From positions 1-6,841 of the forward strand of contig DFPL01000159.1 of NCBI GenBank assembly GCA_002377245.1: a stretch of 6,841 bases of DNA, written 5' to 3'. The position numbers and the translations under genes are program-made. Of this stretch, positions 1-6,242 are shown in pieces (position 1 is the stretch's first letter; every line of letters starts with the position of its first letter). The notes beneath the pieces are model-generated. The model did no database searches. It was not told where the DNA came from and saw only the letters and a list, made by a program, of their open reading frames with translations. Origin of the DNA: Enterobacteriaceae bacterium UBA3516 (GTDB taxonomy: Bacteria; Pseudomonadota; Gammaproteobacteria; Enterobacterales; Enterobacteriaceae).

Positions 1-516
1 GGTCTGGAATACATTGAAGCGCGCTGGTTGTTTAATGCCTCTGCTCGCCAGATGGAAGTGTTGATCCATCCGCAATCGGTGATCCACTCCATGGTGCGTT
101 ATCAGGACGGCAGCGTGTTGGCACAACTGGGTGAACCGGATATGCGCACACCAATCGCACACACGATGGCATGGCCGGGTCGTGTGCCTTCAGGTGTGAA
201 CACCCTCGATTTCTGTAAGCTCAGCGCCCTGAGTTTTGCCGCGCCCGATTACGAACGTTACCCCTGTCTGAAGCTGGCGATTGATGCTTTTGCTGAGGGG
301 CAGGCCGCAACGACGGCGCTGAATGCAGCGAACGAGGTGACAGTGGCAGCATTCCTGGCATCGACAATTCGCTTTACGGATATCGCTGCCCTTAATTTAT
401 CTGTGCTTGAACAGATGACGTTGTGTGAACCGCAAAGTATTGACGATGTTTTGGCCATAGATCGTATGGCTCGTGAAGTCGCACAAAAACAAGTGATGCG
501 CCTCGCAAGCTGGTGA
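1..516 (+). CDS. dxr: 1-deoxy-D-xylulose 5-phosphate reductoisomerase, C-terminal part (5' end outside window)
   Basis: Cytoplasmic enzyme that rearranges and reduces DXP to 2-C-methyl-D-erythritol 4-phosphate using NADPH and a divalent metal; this is the committed step of the MEP isoprenoid pathway. The reading frame is open from base 1 and stops at TGA 514-516, giving 171 residues. They begin GLEYIEARWLF and align with the E. coli enzyme from about residue 229 (from memory, 398 aa). Residue 3 of the fragment (Glu) corresponds to metal ligand Glu231, and the His in QSVIHSMV corresponds to His257, shown important by mutagenesis in E. coli. The ALNAANE segment and the C-terminal helical domain (DIAALNLSVLEQM) are intact, and the protein ends MRLASW, one residue beyond what I recall for E. 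coli. The NADPH-binding domain and flexible active-site loop lie outside. It is separated from uppS by a terminator. Identification is secure. Confidence 0.97.
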   Translation, partial: GLEYIEARWLFNASARQMEVLIHPQSVIHSMVRYQDGSVLAQLGEPDMRTPIAHTMAWPGRVPSGVNTLDFCKLSALSFAAPDYERYPCLKLAIDAFAEGQAATTALNAANEVTVAAFLASTIRFTDIAALNLSVLEQMTLCEPQSIDDVLAIDRMAREVAQKQVMRLASW

Positions 517-543
517 TAATCCAGCCACTCTCAGTCATGCTAT

Positions 544-572
544 TTGTTAGCGTTAGGCTTCAGTGATATAGT
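544..572 (+). promoter_or_regulatory. Candidate sigma70 promoter with extended -10, upstream of uppS
   Basis: A -35-like TTGTTA (544-549, 4/6 to consensus) and a -10 TATAGT (567-572, 5/6) are separated by exactly 17 bp. A TG at 564-565 lies one base before the -10, making it an extended -10 element. The predicted start is about A579, and the intervening bases 573-578 (CTGCGC) are GC-rich. The site lies after the dxr stop codon and is a plausible promoter for the uppS-cdsA-rseP genes, although a terminator follows within 60 bases. This rests on motif inspection only. Confidence 0.6.
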
Positions 573-578
573 CTGCGC

Positions 579-638
579 ACCCGATTGCCAGATTCATCTC
601 TGGCTCTGAGGTGAAGCCGTGGTTAACACGGCTTTTTT
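579..638 (+). ncRNA. Candidate 60-nt small RNA or attenuated leader between dxr and uppS
   Basis: The predicted start at about 579 is followed by a 6-bp perfect hairpin (GCCAGA 587-592 pairing with TCTGGC 599-604, loop TTCATC), a short unpaired stretch (605-613) and an intrinsic terminator ending at 638. This promoter, stem-loop and terminator order is typical of a small RNA gene or of a leader whose transcription is attenuated before uppS. No start codon with a ribosome binding site is seen within it. I do not recognise a named RNA family. It could equally be the 3' untranslated region of dxr with a promoter for uppS by coincidence. Confidence 0.35.
614..638 (+). terminator. Rho-independent terminator after dxr
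   Basis: Perfect 8-bp stem: AAGCCGTG (614-621) pairs with CACGGCTT (627-634) around a 5-base loop GTTAA. The run of six T at 633-638 forms the U-tract, its first two bases closing the stem. It sits about 98 bp past the dxr stop and 60 bp before the uppS start, so it should end or attenuate dxr transcripts and anything started at the promoter near 567. Confidence 0.88.
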
Positions 639-698
639 GCGTAAGGGCTTTTGTATTCCTGAGTACCGCTAAATCCTTTTCAGGGACTAAAACGCGTT

Positions 699-1457
699 AT
701 GTTGTCTGCTAATCAACCAATAAGCGAAAATTTGCCTGCGCATGGCTGCCGTCATGTTGCAATAATCATGGACGGCAATGGTCGCTGGGCGAAGAGACAA
801 GGGAAAATCCGTGCCTTTGGGCACCGAGCGGGCGCGAAATCGGTTCGCCGTGCGGTCTCTTTCGCCGCAAACAGTGGAATCGATGCGCTGACGCTGTATG
901 CGTTTAGTAGCGAGAACTGGAATCGTCCGCCGCAAGAAGTGACCGCGTTGATGGAACTGTTTGTGTGGGCATTAGATAGCGAAGTTAAAAGCCTGCACCG
1001 TCACAACGTGCGTTTACGGATTATCGGTGACACAAGTCGTTTCAATACGCGTTTGCAGGAGCGCATTCGTAAAGCGGAGGCGTTAACGGCTCAGAATACC
1101 GGGCTGACGCTAAATATCGCGGCGAATTACGGCGGACGCTGGGATATCGTACAGGGAGTACGGCAATTGGCCGTTCAGGTTCAGGAAGGGCTGTTGCACC
1201 CTGACCAAATTGATGAAGAGGCGCTGAGTCAGCAAATCTGCATGCATGAACTGGCTCCCGTAGATTTAGTGATTAGGACTGGTGGGGAACATCGCATAAG
1301 TAACTTTTTACTTTGGCAAATTGCTTACGCCGAACTTTACTTTACAGATGTTCTTTGGCCCGATTTCGATGAACAAGACTTTGAAGGTGCGCTGCATGCC
1401 TTTGCCAATAGAGAGCGTCGCTTCGGCGGCACCGAGCCCGGCAGCGACAATGCCTGA
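699..1457 (+). CDS. uppS: Undecaprenyl diphosphate synthase (cis-prenyltransferase)
   Basis: Cytoplasmic, membrane-associated enzyme that adds eight isopentenyl units in cis to farnesyl diphosphate, producing the C55 carrier lipid for peptidoglycan, O-antigen and related polymers. It is 252 residues, against 253 for E. coli from memory, where the gene starts with two Met. The family's first motif HVAIIMDGNGRWAK covers 20-32, with catalytic Asp25 and the diphosphate-binding loop GNGR (26-29). The SSENWNRP motif spans 70-77. The C-terminal signature carries Arg193, Arg199 and Glu212, equivalent to the IPP and Mg ligands Arg194, Arg200 and Glu213 in E. coli. ATG 699 is the only credible start; AGGGA at 682-686 is the nearest ribosome binding site, with rather long spacing of 12 bases. 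The gene is first in a compact set with cdsA and rseP and ends 12 bp before cdsA. It is also called ispU. Confidence 0.98.
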   Translation: MLSANQPISENLPAHGCRHVAIIMDGNGRWAKRQGKIRAFGHRAGAKSVRRAVSFAANSGIDALTLYAFSSENWNRPPQEVTALMELFVWALDSEVKSLHRHNVRLRIIGDTSRFNTRLQERIRKAEALTAQNTGLTLNIAANYGGRWDIVQGVRQLAVQVQEGLLHPDQIDEEALSQQICMHELAPVDLVIRTGGEHRISNFLLWQIAYAELYFTDVLWPDFDEQDFEGALHAFANRERRFGGTEPGSDNA

Positions 1458-1458
1458 T

Positions 1459-1472
1459 GGGGGTAGCTTTTG
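1459..1472 (+). promoter_or_regulatory. Ribosome binding site and TTG start of cdsA
   Basis: A G-run GGGGG (1459-1463) lies 6 bases before TTG 1470. In this frame a TAG stop at 1464-1466 rules out any earlier start, and the next in-frame ATG (1543) would remove the first membrane helix. The TTG is therefore the supported initiation codon. Confidence 0.8.
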
Positions 1473-2327
1473 CTGAAGTATCGCCTGATTTCCGCGTTTG
1501 TATTGATTCCTGTTGTCATCGCAGCGCTGTTTTTGCTGCCGCCGATGGGTTTTGCGATTGTGACATTGGTCGTTTGTATGCTGGCTGCATGGGAATGGGG
1601 GCAACTGAGCGGTTTCACCTCCCGTACACAACGCGTCTGGCTCGCAGTGTTATGCGGCTTTGTACTGGCTGCCATGTTGTTAGCTATTCCAGAGTACCAT
1701 CATAATATTCATCAGCCCGTTGTTGAGCTCTCTCTTTGGGCATCACTGGGCTGGTGGGTTGTCGCGCTGCTGCTGGTGTTAGGTTATCCGGCATCAGCGG
1801 GAGTCTGGCGACATTCGAAAATTCTGCGTCTGATTTTCGGCATCCTGACGATTATTCCCTTTTTCTGGGGCATGCTGGCATTACGCGCCTGGCACTATGA
1901 TGAAAACCACTATAGCGGTGCGTTGTGGTTGTTATACGTTATGATTCTGGTCTGGGGTGCGGACTCTGGCGCTTACATGTTTGGTAAACTCTTCGGTAAA
2001 CATAAGCTTGCACCGAAGGTTTCACCGGGTAAAACCTGGCAAGGATTTATAGGTGGTTTGTTTACTGCCGCGATAATCTCCTGGGTATACGGTGCGTGGG
2101 CGAACCTTGAGGTTGCCTCCTCAACCTTATTCATTTGTTCCGTTGTTGCAGCACTGGCATCAGTGCTGGGCGATTTAACGGAAAGTATGTTCAAGCGTGA
2201 AGCGGGAATTAAAGATAGTGGTCATCTTATTCCGGGTCATGGCGGTATACTGGATCGCATCGACAGCCTTACGGCAGCAGTACCTGTTTTTGCTTGCCTG
2301 TTATTGCTGGTTTTCAGGACGATTTGA
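1470..2327 (+). CDS. cdsA: Phosphatidate cytidylyltransferase (CDP-diglyceride synthase)
   Basis: Inner-membrane enzyme that converts phosphatidic acid and CTP to CDP-diacylglycerol, the branch-point precursor of phosphatidylethanolamine, phosphatidylglycerol and cardiolipin. It is 285 residues, the same as I recall for E. coli. The protein is very hydrophobic with several membrane segments, for example residues about 7-45 (FVLIPVVIAALFLLPP onward), 52-70 and 88-104, and a final segment just before the C-terminus. The CDP-alcohol cytidylyltransferase signature is complete at 239-265: KRE, IKDSG, IPGHGG and the DRID pair Asp262/Asp265. The N-terminus MLKYRLISAF matches the family and supports the TTG start. 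It begins 12 bp after uppS and ends 11 bp before rseP, so the three genes are almost certainly cotranscribed. There are no frameshifts or missing motifs. Confidence 0.97.
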   Translation: MLKYRLISAFVLIPVVIAALFLLPPMGFAIVTLVVCMLAAWEWGQLSGFTSRTQRVWLAVLCGFVLAAMLLAIPEYHHNIHQPVVELSLWASLGWWVVALLLVLGYPASAGVWRHSKILRLIFGILTIIPFFWGMLALRAWHYDENHYSGALWLLYVMILVWGADSGAYMFGKLFGKHKLAPKVSPGKTWQGFIGGLFTAAIISWVYGAWANLEVASSTLFICSVVAALASVLGDLTESMFKREAGIKDSGHLIPGHGGILDRIDSLTAAVPVFACLLLLVFRTI

Positions 2328-2338
2328 CGGAAGGTTTT

Positions 2339-3688
2339 ATGCTGAGCATTCTCTGGAATCTGGCGGCGTTTATTGTTGCGCTTGGTGTGCTCATTACTGT
2401 GCACGAATTTGGCCATTTCTGGGTTGCTCGCCGTTGCGGCGTCCGGGTTGAACGCTTTTCTATTGGTTTTGGTAAAGCGCTCTGGCGTCGTTACGATAAG
2501 CAGGGCACTGAGTTTGTTGTCGCCCTCATTCCCCTCGGCGGCTACGTCAAAATGTTGGATGAGCGCGTTGAACCGGTAACGCCGGAGATGCGCCACCATG
2601 CTTTCAATAATAAGACGGTCGGCCAGCGTGCAGCGGTTATTGCTGCCGGCCCGATTGCCAATTTCCTGTTTGCTATTTTCGCTTATTGGCTGGTGTTTAT
2701 CATCGGCGTCCCTGGCGTTCGTCCGGTTATTGGTGAAATAACACCCGATTCCATCGCTGCGCATGCTCAAATTACGCCCGGAACGGAACTTAAAGCAATT
2801 GATGGTATCGAAACGCCTGATTGGGATGCAGTACGTTTACAGCTGGTGTCAAAAATCGGTGATAAACAGACTACGCTCAGTGTGGCACCGTTCGGTAGCG
2901 AAGGCCGTCAGGATAAGATTCTTGATTTAGGCCAGTGGCACTTTGAGCCTGACAGAGAGGATCCTGTCGCCTCATTGGGGATTCGTCCTCGTGGTCCGCA
3001 GATCGAACCGGTGCTTGCTGAAATACAATCAGGTTCTGCTGCAAGTAAAGCAGGTTTGCAAGCTGGCGACAGGATCGTTAAAGTCGATGGTCAGCAATTA
3101 ACGCAGTGGATGACGTTTGTCACTCTGGTGAGAGATAATCCGGGCACACCGCTAGCGCTGGACATCGAAAGGCATGGGAGTTCCTTGTCTTTAACGCTGA
3201 TACCGGATACAAAGCCGGGTAGCAAGGCAGAAGGGTTTGCGGGTGTTGTGCCAAAAATCATTCCGCTGCCAGATGAATACAAGACAGTACGCCAGTACGG
3301 GCCGTTCAGCGCCATTGTCGAGGCCACGGACAAGACATGGCAGTTAATGAAGTTGACGGTCAGTATGTTGGGGAAATTGATAACCGGTGACGTAAAACTG
3401 AACAACCTCAGTGGGCCGATTTCGATCGCTCAGGGGGCTGGGATGTCAGCAGAGTTCGGGGTGATTTACTACCTGATGTTCCTCGCCTTAATCAGCGTGA
3501 ACCTCGGGATTATCAACCTGTTTCCACTTCCTGTCCTGGACGGGGGGCATCTGCTGTTTTTGGCGCTTGAAAAGCTGAAAGGTAAACCGGTATCCGAGCG
3601 AGTTCAAGACTTTAGCTACCGCATTGGCTCGATTTTGCTGGTGTTGTTAATGGGGCTTGCACTTTTCAATGATTTCTCTCGGTTGTAA
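2339..3688 (+). CDS. rseP: Site-2 intramembrane zinc metalloprotease RseP (RIP protease of the sigmaE stress response)
   Basis: Inner-membrane protease that cleaves the anti-sigma factor RseA after DegS has cut it, freeing sigmaE; the family also clears remnant signal peptides. It is 449 residues (E. coli 450 from memory). The zinc-binding HEFGH is at 22-26 in the first membrane helix, and the third ligand motif LDGGH (Asp401) is in PLPVLDGGH. Membrane segments lie near 5-27, 97-118, 370-392 and 428-444. The periplasmic part between helices two and three carries two tandem PDZ domains (about 126-220 and 222-308), each with GTELKAIDG- or AGDRIVKVDG-type motifs. ATG 2339 has GGAAGG at 2329-2334. 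An upstream in-frame TTG at 2294 would overlap cdsA and lacks a ribosome binding site. The gene probably contains a sigmaE-type promoter for bamA. It is also named ecfE or yaeL. Confidence 0.98.
   Translation: MLSILWNLAAFIVALGVLITVHEFGHFWVARRCGVRVERFSIGFGKALWRRYDKQGTEFVVALIPLGGYVKMLDERVEPVTPEMRHHAFNNKTVGQRAAVIAAGPIANFLFAIFAYWLVFIIGVPGVRPVIGEITPDSIAAHAQITPGTELKAIDGIETPDWDAVRLQLVSKIGDKQTTLSVAPFGSEGRQDKILDLGQWHFEPDREDPVASLGIRPRGPQIEPVLAEIQSGSAASKAGLQAGDRIVKVDGQQLTQWMTFVTLVRDNPGTPLALDIERHGSSLSLTLIPDTKPGSKAEGFAGVVPKIIPLPDEYKTVRQYGPFSAIVEATDKTWQLMKLTVSMLGKLITGDVKLNNLSGPISIAQGAGMSAEFGVIYYLMFLALISVNLGIINLFPLPVLDGGHLLFLALEKLKGKPVSERVQDFSYRIGSILLVLLMGLALFNDFSRL
2785..2813 (+). promoter_or_regulatory. 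Candidate sigmaE promoter within rseP, reading toward bamA
   Basis: GGAACTT (2785-2791) matches the sigmaE -35 consensus in all seven positions. After a 16-bp spacer, TCGAAA (2808-2813) resembles the sigmaE -10 element (TCAAA/TCTGA type). The bamA and skp genes are established sigmaE targets in E. coli, and I recall the bamA sigmaE promoter lying within the preceding gene there. The site encodes part of GTELKAIDGIETP in the first PDZ region, so coding constraint alone may explain some of the match. A transcript from here would have a leader of roughly 900 bases before bamA. Confidence 0.6.
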
Positions 3689-3699
3689 GAGAGTTTGTT

Positions 3700-3728
3700 A
3701 GGAAGAACGCATAATAACGATGGCGATG
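3700..3728 (+). promoter_or_regulatory. Translation initiation region of bamA with unusual spacing
   Basis: The only Shine-Dalgarno-like run, AGGAAG (3700-3705), is separated from the ATG at 3720 by 14 bases, well beyond the usual 5-9. A TAG at 3699-3701 blocks any in-frame start further upstream. Between the two, the frame reads ATA ATA ACG and then ATG GCG ATG, so a second ATG at 3726 is even farther away. The standard annotation from ATG 3720 (MAMKK) agrees with what I recall for E. coli. Confidence 0.6.
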
Positions 3729-6134
3729 AAAAAGTTGCTCATAGCGTCGCTGCTGTTTAGCAGCGCCACCGTATACGGTGCTGACGGGTTCGTAGTGAAG
3801 GACATTCATTTCGAAGGCCTGCAGCGTGTCGCCGTTGGTGCGGCCCTCCTCAGTATGCCGGTCCGTCCAGGCGATACGGTGAATGATGAAGACGTCAGTA
3901 ACACCATTCGTGCCTTGTTTGCCACTGGTAACTTCGAGGACGTTCGCGTACTCCGCGACGGTGATACCCTTCTTGTTCAGGTAAAAGAACGCCCAACAAT
4001 CGCGAGCATCACTTTCTCCGGCAACAAAGCGGTGAAAGATGACATGCTGAAGCAGAATCTTGAGGCCTCTGGCGTACGTGTTGGCGAATCACTCGATCGC
4101 ACCACGCTCGCCGATATCGAAAAAGGGCTGGAAGATTTCTACTATAGCGTGGGTAAATACAGTGCCAGCGTGAAGGCTGTCGTTACTCCACTGCCGCGCA
4201 ACCGTGTTGACCTCAAACTGGTCTTCCAGGAAGGCGTTTCTGCGCAGATCCAACAGATCAATATTGTCGGGAACCATGCGTTCAGCACCGAACAGTTGAT
4301 CTCCACCTTCCAGCTTCGTGATGAAGTTCCCTGGTGGAACGTGGTCGGCGATCGTAAATATCAGAAACAGAAACTGGCGGGCGATCTCGAATCCCTGCGT
4401 AGTTACTATCTGGATCGTGGCTATGCGCGTTTTAATATCGATTCCACACAGGTGAGCCTGACGCCGGATAAAAAAGGCATCTACATCACCGTTAACGTGA
4501 CGGAAGGCGATCAGTACAAACTCTCTGGCGTTCAGGTTACTGGCAACCTCGCGGGTCACTCTGCTGAGATTGAAAGCCTGACGAAGATTGAGCCGGGCGA
4601 GCTGTATAACGGCGCCAAAGTGACCAAAATGGAAGATGAAATTAAAAAGCTTCTGGGTCGCTATGGCTATGCCTACCCGCGCGTTCAGTCACAACCGGAA
4701 ATCAACGACACGGATAAAACCGTTAAGCTGCATGTGAACGTGGATGCGGGCAACCGCTACTACGTGCGTAAAATTCGCTTTGAAGGCAACGATACCTCCA
4801 AAGATGCCGTGCTGCGTCGTGAAATGCGTCAAATGGAAGGTGCCTGGTTAGGCAGCGACCTGGTGGATCAGGGCAAAGAGCGTCTGAACCGTCTGGGCTA
4901 CTTCGAGACCGTTGATTCCGAAACGCAACGTGTGCCAGGTCGTCCGGATCAGGTGGATGTCGTTTATAAAGTGAAGGAGCGTAACACCGGTAGCTTCAAC
5001 TTCGGTGTGGGCTACGGCACGGAAAGCGGCGTAAGCTTCCAGGTCGGTGTTCAGCAAGATAACTGGTTGGGTACGGGTTATTCTGTTGGTATCAACGGTA
5101 CCAAGAACGACTACCAGACCTACTCCGAATTCTCCGTTACCAACCCGTACTTTACGGTTGATGGCGTGAGTCTCGGCGGTCGTATCTTCTACAATGACTT
5201 CAAAGCTGATGATGCAGACCTGTCCTCCTACACCAACAAAAGTTACGGTGTGGATGGCACGCTTGGCTTCCCGATTAACGAATACAACACCCTGCGTCTG
5301 GGCTTAGGCTACGTCCATAACGACCTGTCTAACATGGAACCGCAAGTGGCGATGTGGCGTTATCTGGATTCTGTCGGCCAGACATCCAGCACGACCAGCG
5401 ATAACAATGGCTATAATGCCAATGACTTCACCTTCAACTATGGTTGGACATATAACAACCTTGACCGCGGTTATTTCCCGACTAAGGGTTCGCGCGTCAA
5501 CCTGAACGGTAAAGTGACGATCCCTGGTTCGGATAACGAATTCTATAAAGTCACGGTAGACACGGCGTCCTACTTCCCCATTGATGAAGACCATAAATGG
5601 GTTGTTCTGGGACGTACTCGTTGGGGTTATGGCGACGGTTTAGGCGGCAAAGAGATGCCGTTCTATGAGAACTTCTATGCCGGTGGTTCAAGCACTGTTC
5701 GTGGCTTCCAGTCCAATAACATTGGTCCGAAAGCGGTGTACTACGGTGGAAGCGGCCTGGATAACTGTAATACGACCTCGGCGAAATACTGTAGTTCTGA
5801 TGATGCCGTCGGTGGTAACGCAATGGGTGTTGCCAGCCTCGAATTCATTACGCCAACGCCGTTTATCAGTGAAAAATATGCAAACTCGGTACGTACATCC
5901 TTCTTCTGGGATGCCGGTACCGTGTGGGACACCAACTGGCAGGATACTGCTGATATGAAAGCCCTGGGTGTTCCGGACTATAGTGACCCAAGCAATATCC
6001 GTATGTCTGCGGGTATCGCATTACAATGGATGTCCCCATTGGGGCCGTTGGTATTCTCCTACGCCCAGCCGTTTAAAAAGTACGATGGAGACAAGGCAGA
6101 ACAGTTCCAGTTTAACATCGGTAAAACCTGGTAA
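3720..6134 (+). CDS. bamA: Outer membrane protein assembly factor BamA (Omp85 family)
   Basis: Essential outer-membrane core of the BAM complex, which folds and inserts beta-barrel proteins. The precursor is 804 residues. A signal peptide covers 1-20 (MAMKKLLIASLLFSSATVYG, cleavage before ADGF). Five periplasmic POTRA domains follow, about 21-91, 92-172, 175-263, 266-344 and 347-421, then a 16-strand barrel from about 424 to the end. The conserved VRGF motif of loop L6 is at 660-663 (Arg661). Two L6 cysteines at 683 and 691 should form the surface disulfide. The protein ends in the aromatic beta-signal QFNIGKTW. Compared with E. coli (810 aa, recalled) L6 is about nine residues shorter and L7 about three longer. 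It is 31 bp from rseP and followed by skp, a partner in the same outer-membrane protein pathway. Codons are of the highly expressed type (CGT, AAC, GGT frequent), richer than in uppS. Confidence 0.98.
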   Translation: MAMKKLLIASLLFSSATVYGADGFVVKDIHFEGLQRVAVGAALLSMPVRPGDTVNDEDVSNTIRALFATGNFEDVRVLRDGDTLLVQVKERPTIASITFSGNKAVKDDMLKQNLEASGVRVGESLDRTTLADIEKGLEDFYYSVGKYSASVKAVVTPLPRNRVDLKLVFQEGVSAQIQQINIVGNHAFSTEQLISTFQLRDEVPWWNVVGDRKYQKQKLAGDLESLRSYYLDRGYARFNIDSTQVSLTPDKKGIYITVNVTEGDQYKLSGVQVTGNLAGHSAEIESLTKIEPGELYNGAKVTKMEDEIKKLLGRYGYAYPRVQSQPEINDTDKTVKLHVNVDAGNRYYVRKIRFEGNDTSKDAVLRREMRQMEGAWLGSDLVDQGKERLNRLGYFETVDSETQRVPGRPDQVDVVYKVKERNTGSFNFGVGYGTESGVSFQVGVQQDNWLGTGYSVGINGTKNDYQTYSEFSVTNPYFTVDGVSLGGRIFYNDFKADDADLSSYTNKSYGVDGTLGFPINEYNTLRLGLGYVHNDLSNMEPQVAMWRYLDSVGQTSSTTSDNNGYNANDFTFNYGWTYNNLDRGYFPTKGSRVNLNGKVTIPGSDNEFYKVTVDTASYFPIDEDHKWVVLGRTRWGYGDGLGGKEMPFYENFYAGGSSTVRGFQSNNIGPKAVYYGGSGLDNCNTTSAKYCSSDDAVGGNAMGVASLEFITPTPFISEKYANSVRTSFFWDAGTVWDTNWQDTADMKALGVPDYSDPSNIRMSAGIALQWMSPLGPLVFSYAQPFKKYDGDKAEQFQFNIGKTW

Positions 6135-6172
6135 CGTACCGCTGCGATGGAATGCATGATGTAGTGATGGTT

Positions 6173-6193
6173 GGGCGGTGATATTCACCGCCC
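6173..6193 (+). repeat. Inverted repeat in the bamA-skp gap
   Basis: GGGCGGTGA (6173-6181) is a perfect 9-bp inverted repeat of TCACCGCCC (6185-6193) with the loop TAT. An alternative pairing extends the stem with GTTGG (6170-6174) and CCAAC (6195-6199), leaving CCG bulged. No T-run follows, so it is not a standard intrinsic terminator. It may stabilise the 3' end of upstream mRNA, act in processing, or partly attenuate transcription into skp. Confidence 0.7.
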
Positions 6194-6204
6194 GCCAACG
6201 AACG

Positions 6205-6218
6205 GTACCTCTTGGTAC
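6205..6218 (+). repeat. Second small hairpin before skp
   Basis: GTACC (6205-6209) pairs with GGTAC (6214-6218) across a TCTT tetraloop. It is only 5 bp, so folding is uncertain. It lies 12 bases upstream of the skp ribosome binding site (GAGGAG, 6231-6236) and could influence ribosome access. Confidence 0.4.
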
Positions 6219-6242
6219 AATTGGGATGGTGAGGAGTTTATT

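Noticed and set aside
1331..1360. Possible sigmaE promoter in uppS (CGAACTT at 1331-1337)
   Set aside because: No acceptable -10 element at 15-19 bp spacing.
1457..1705. 82-codon plus-strand frame starting at the ATG that overlaps the uppS stop
   Set aside because: It overlaps cdsA in another frame, has many cysteines and no recognisable family; cdsA in frame 3 is unambiguous.
2100..2126. Possible sigmaE promoter in cdsA (GAACCTT then TCAACC)
   Set aside because: The spacer is only 12 bp, too short for sigmaE recognition.
2294..2338. N-terminal extension of RseP from TTG 2294
   Set aside because: It would overlap cdsA, has no ribosome binding site, and the family begins at the MLS-type N-terminus at 2339, which has GGAAGG upstream.
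2237..2770. 177-codon minus-strand frame across the cdsA-rseP junction
   Set aside because: It lies opposite two well-identified genes, its composition is low in hydrophobic order, and it has no family resemblance.
4089..4559. 156-codon open frame on the minus strand inside bamA
   Set aside because: It is antisense to POTRA-encoding sequence with strongly biased codons; such bias leaves long antisense frames open by chance. The translation shows no recognisable domain and there is no ribosome binding site or promoter.
6171..6242. Extended Skp start at TTG 6171
   Set aside because: It would put a polar stretch and hairpin-coding sequence before the signal peptide; GTG 6243 has a good ribosome binding site.
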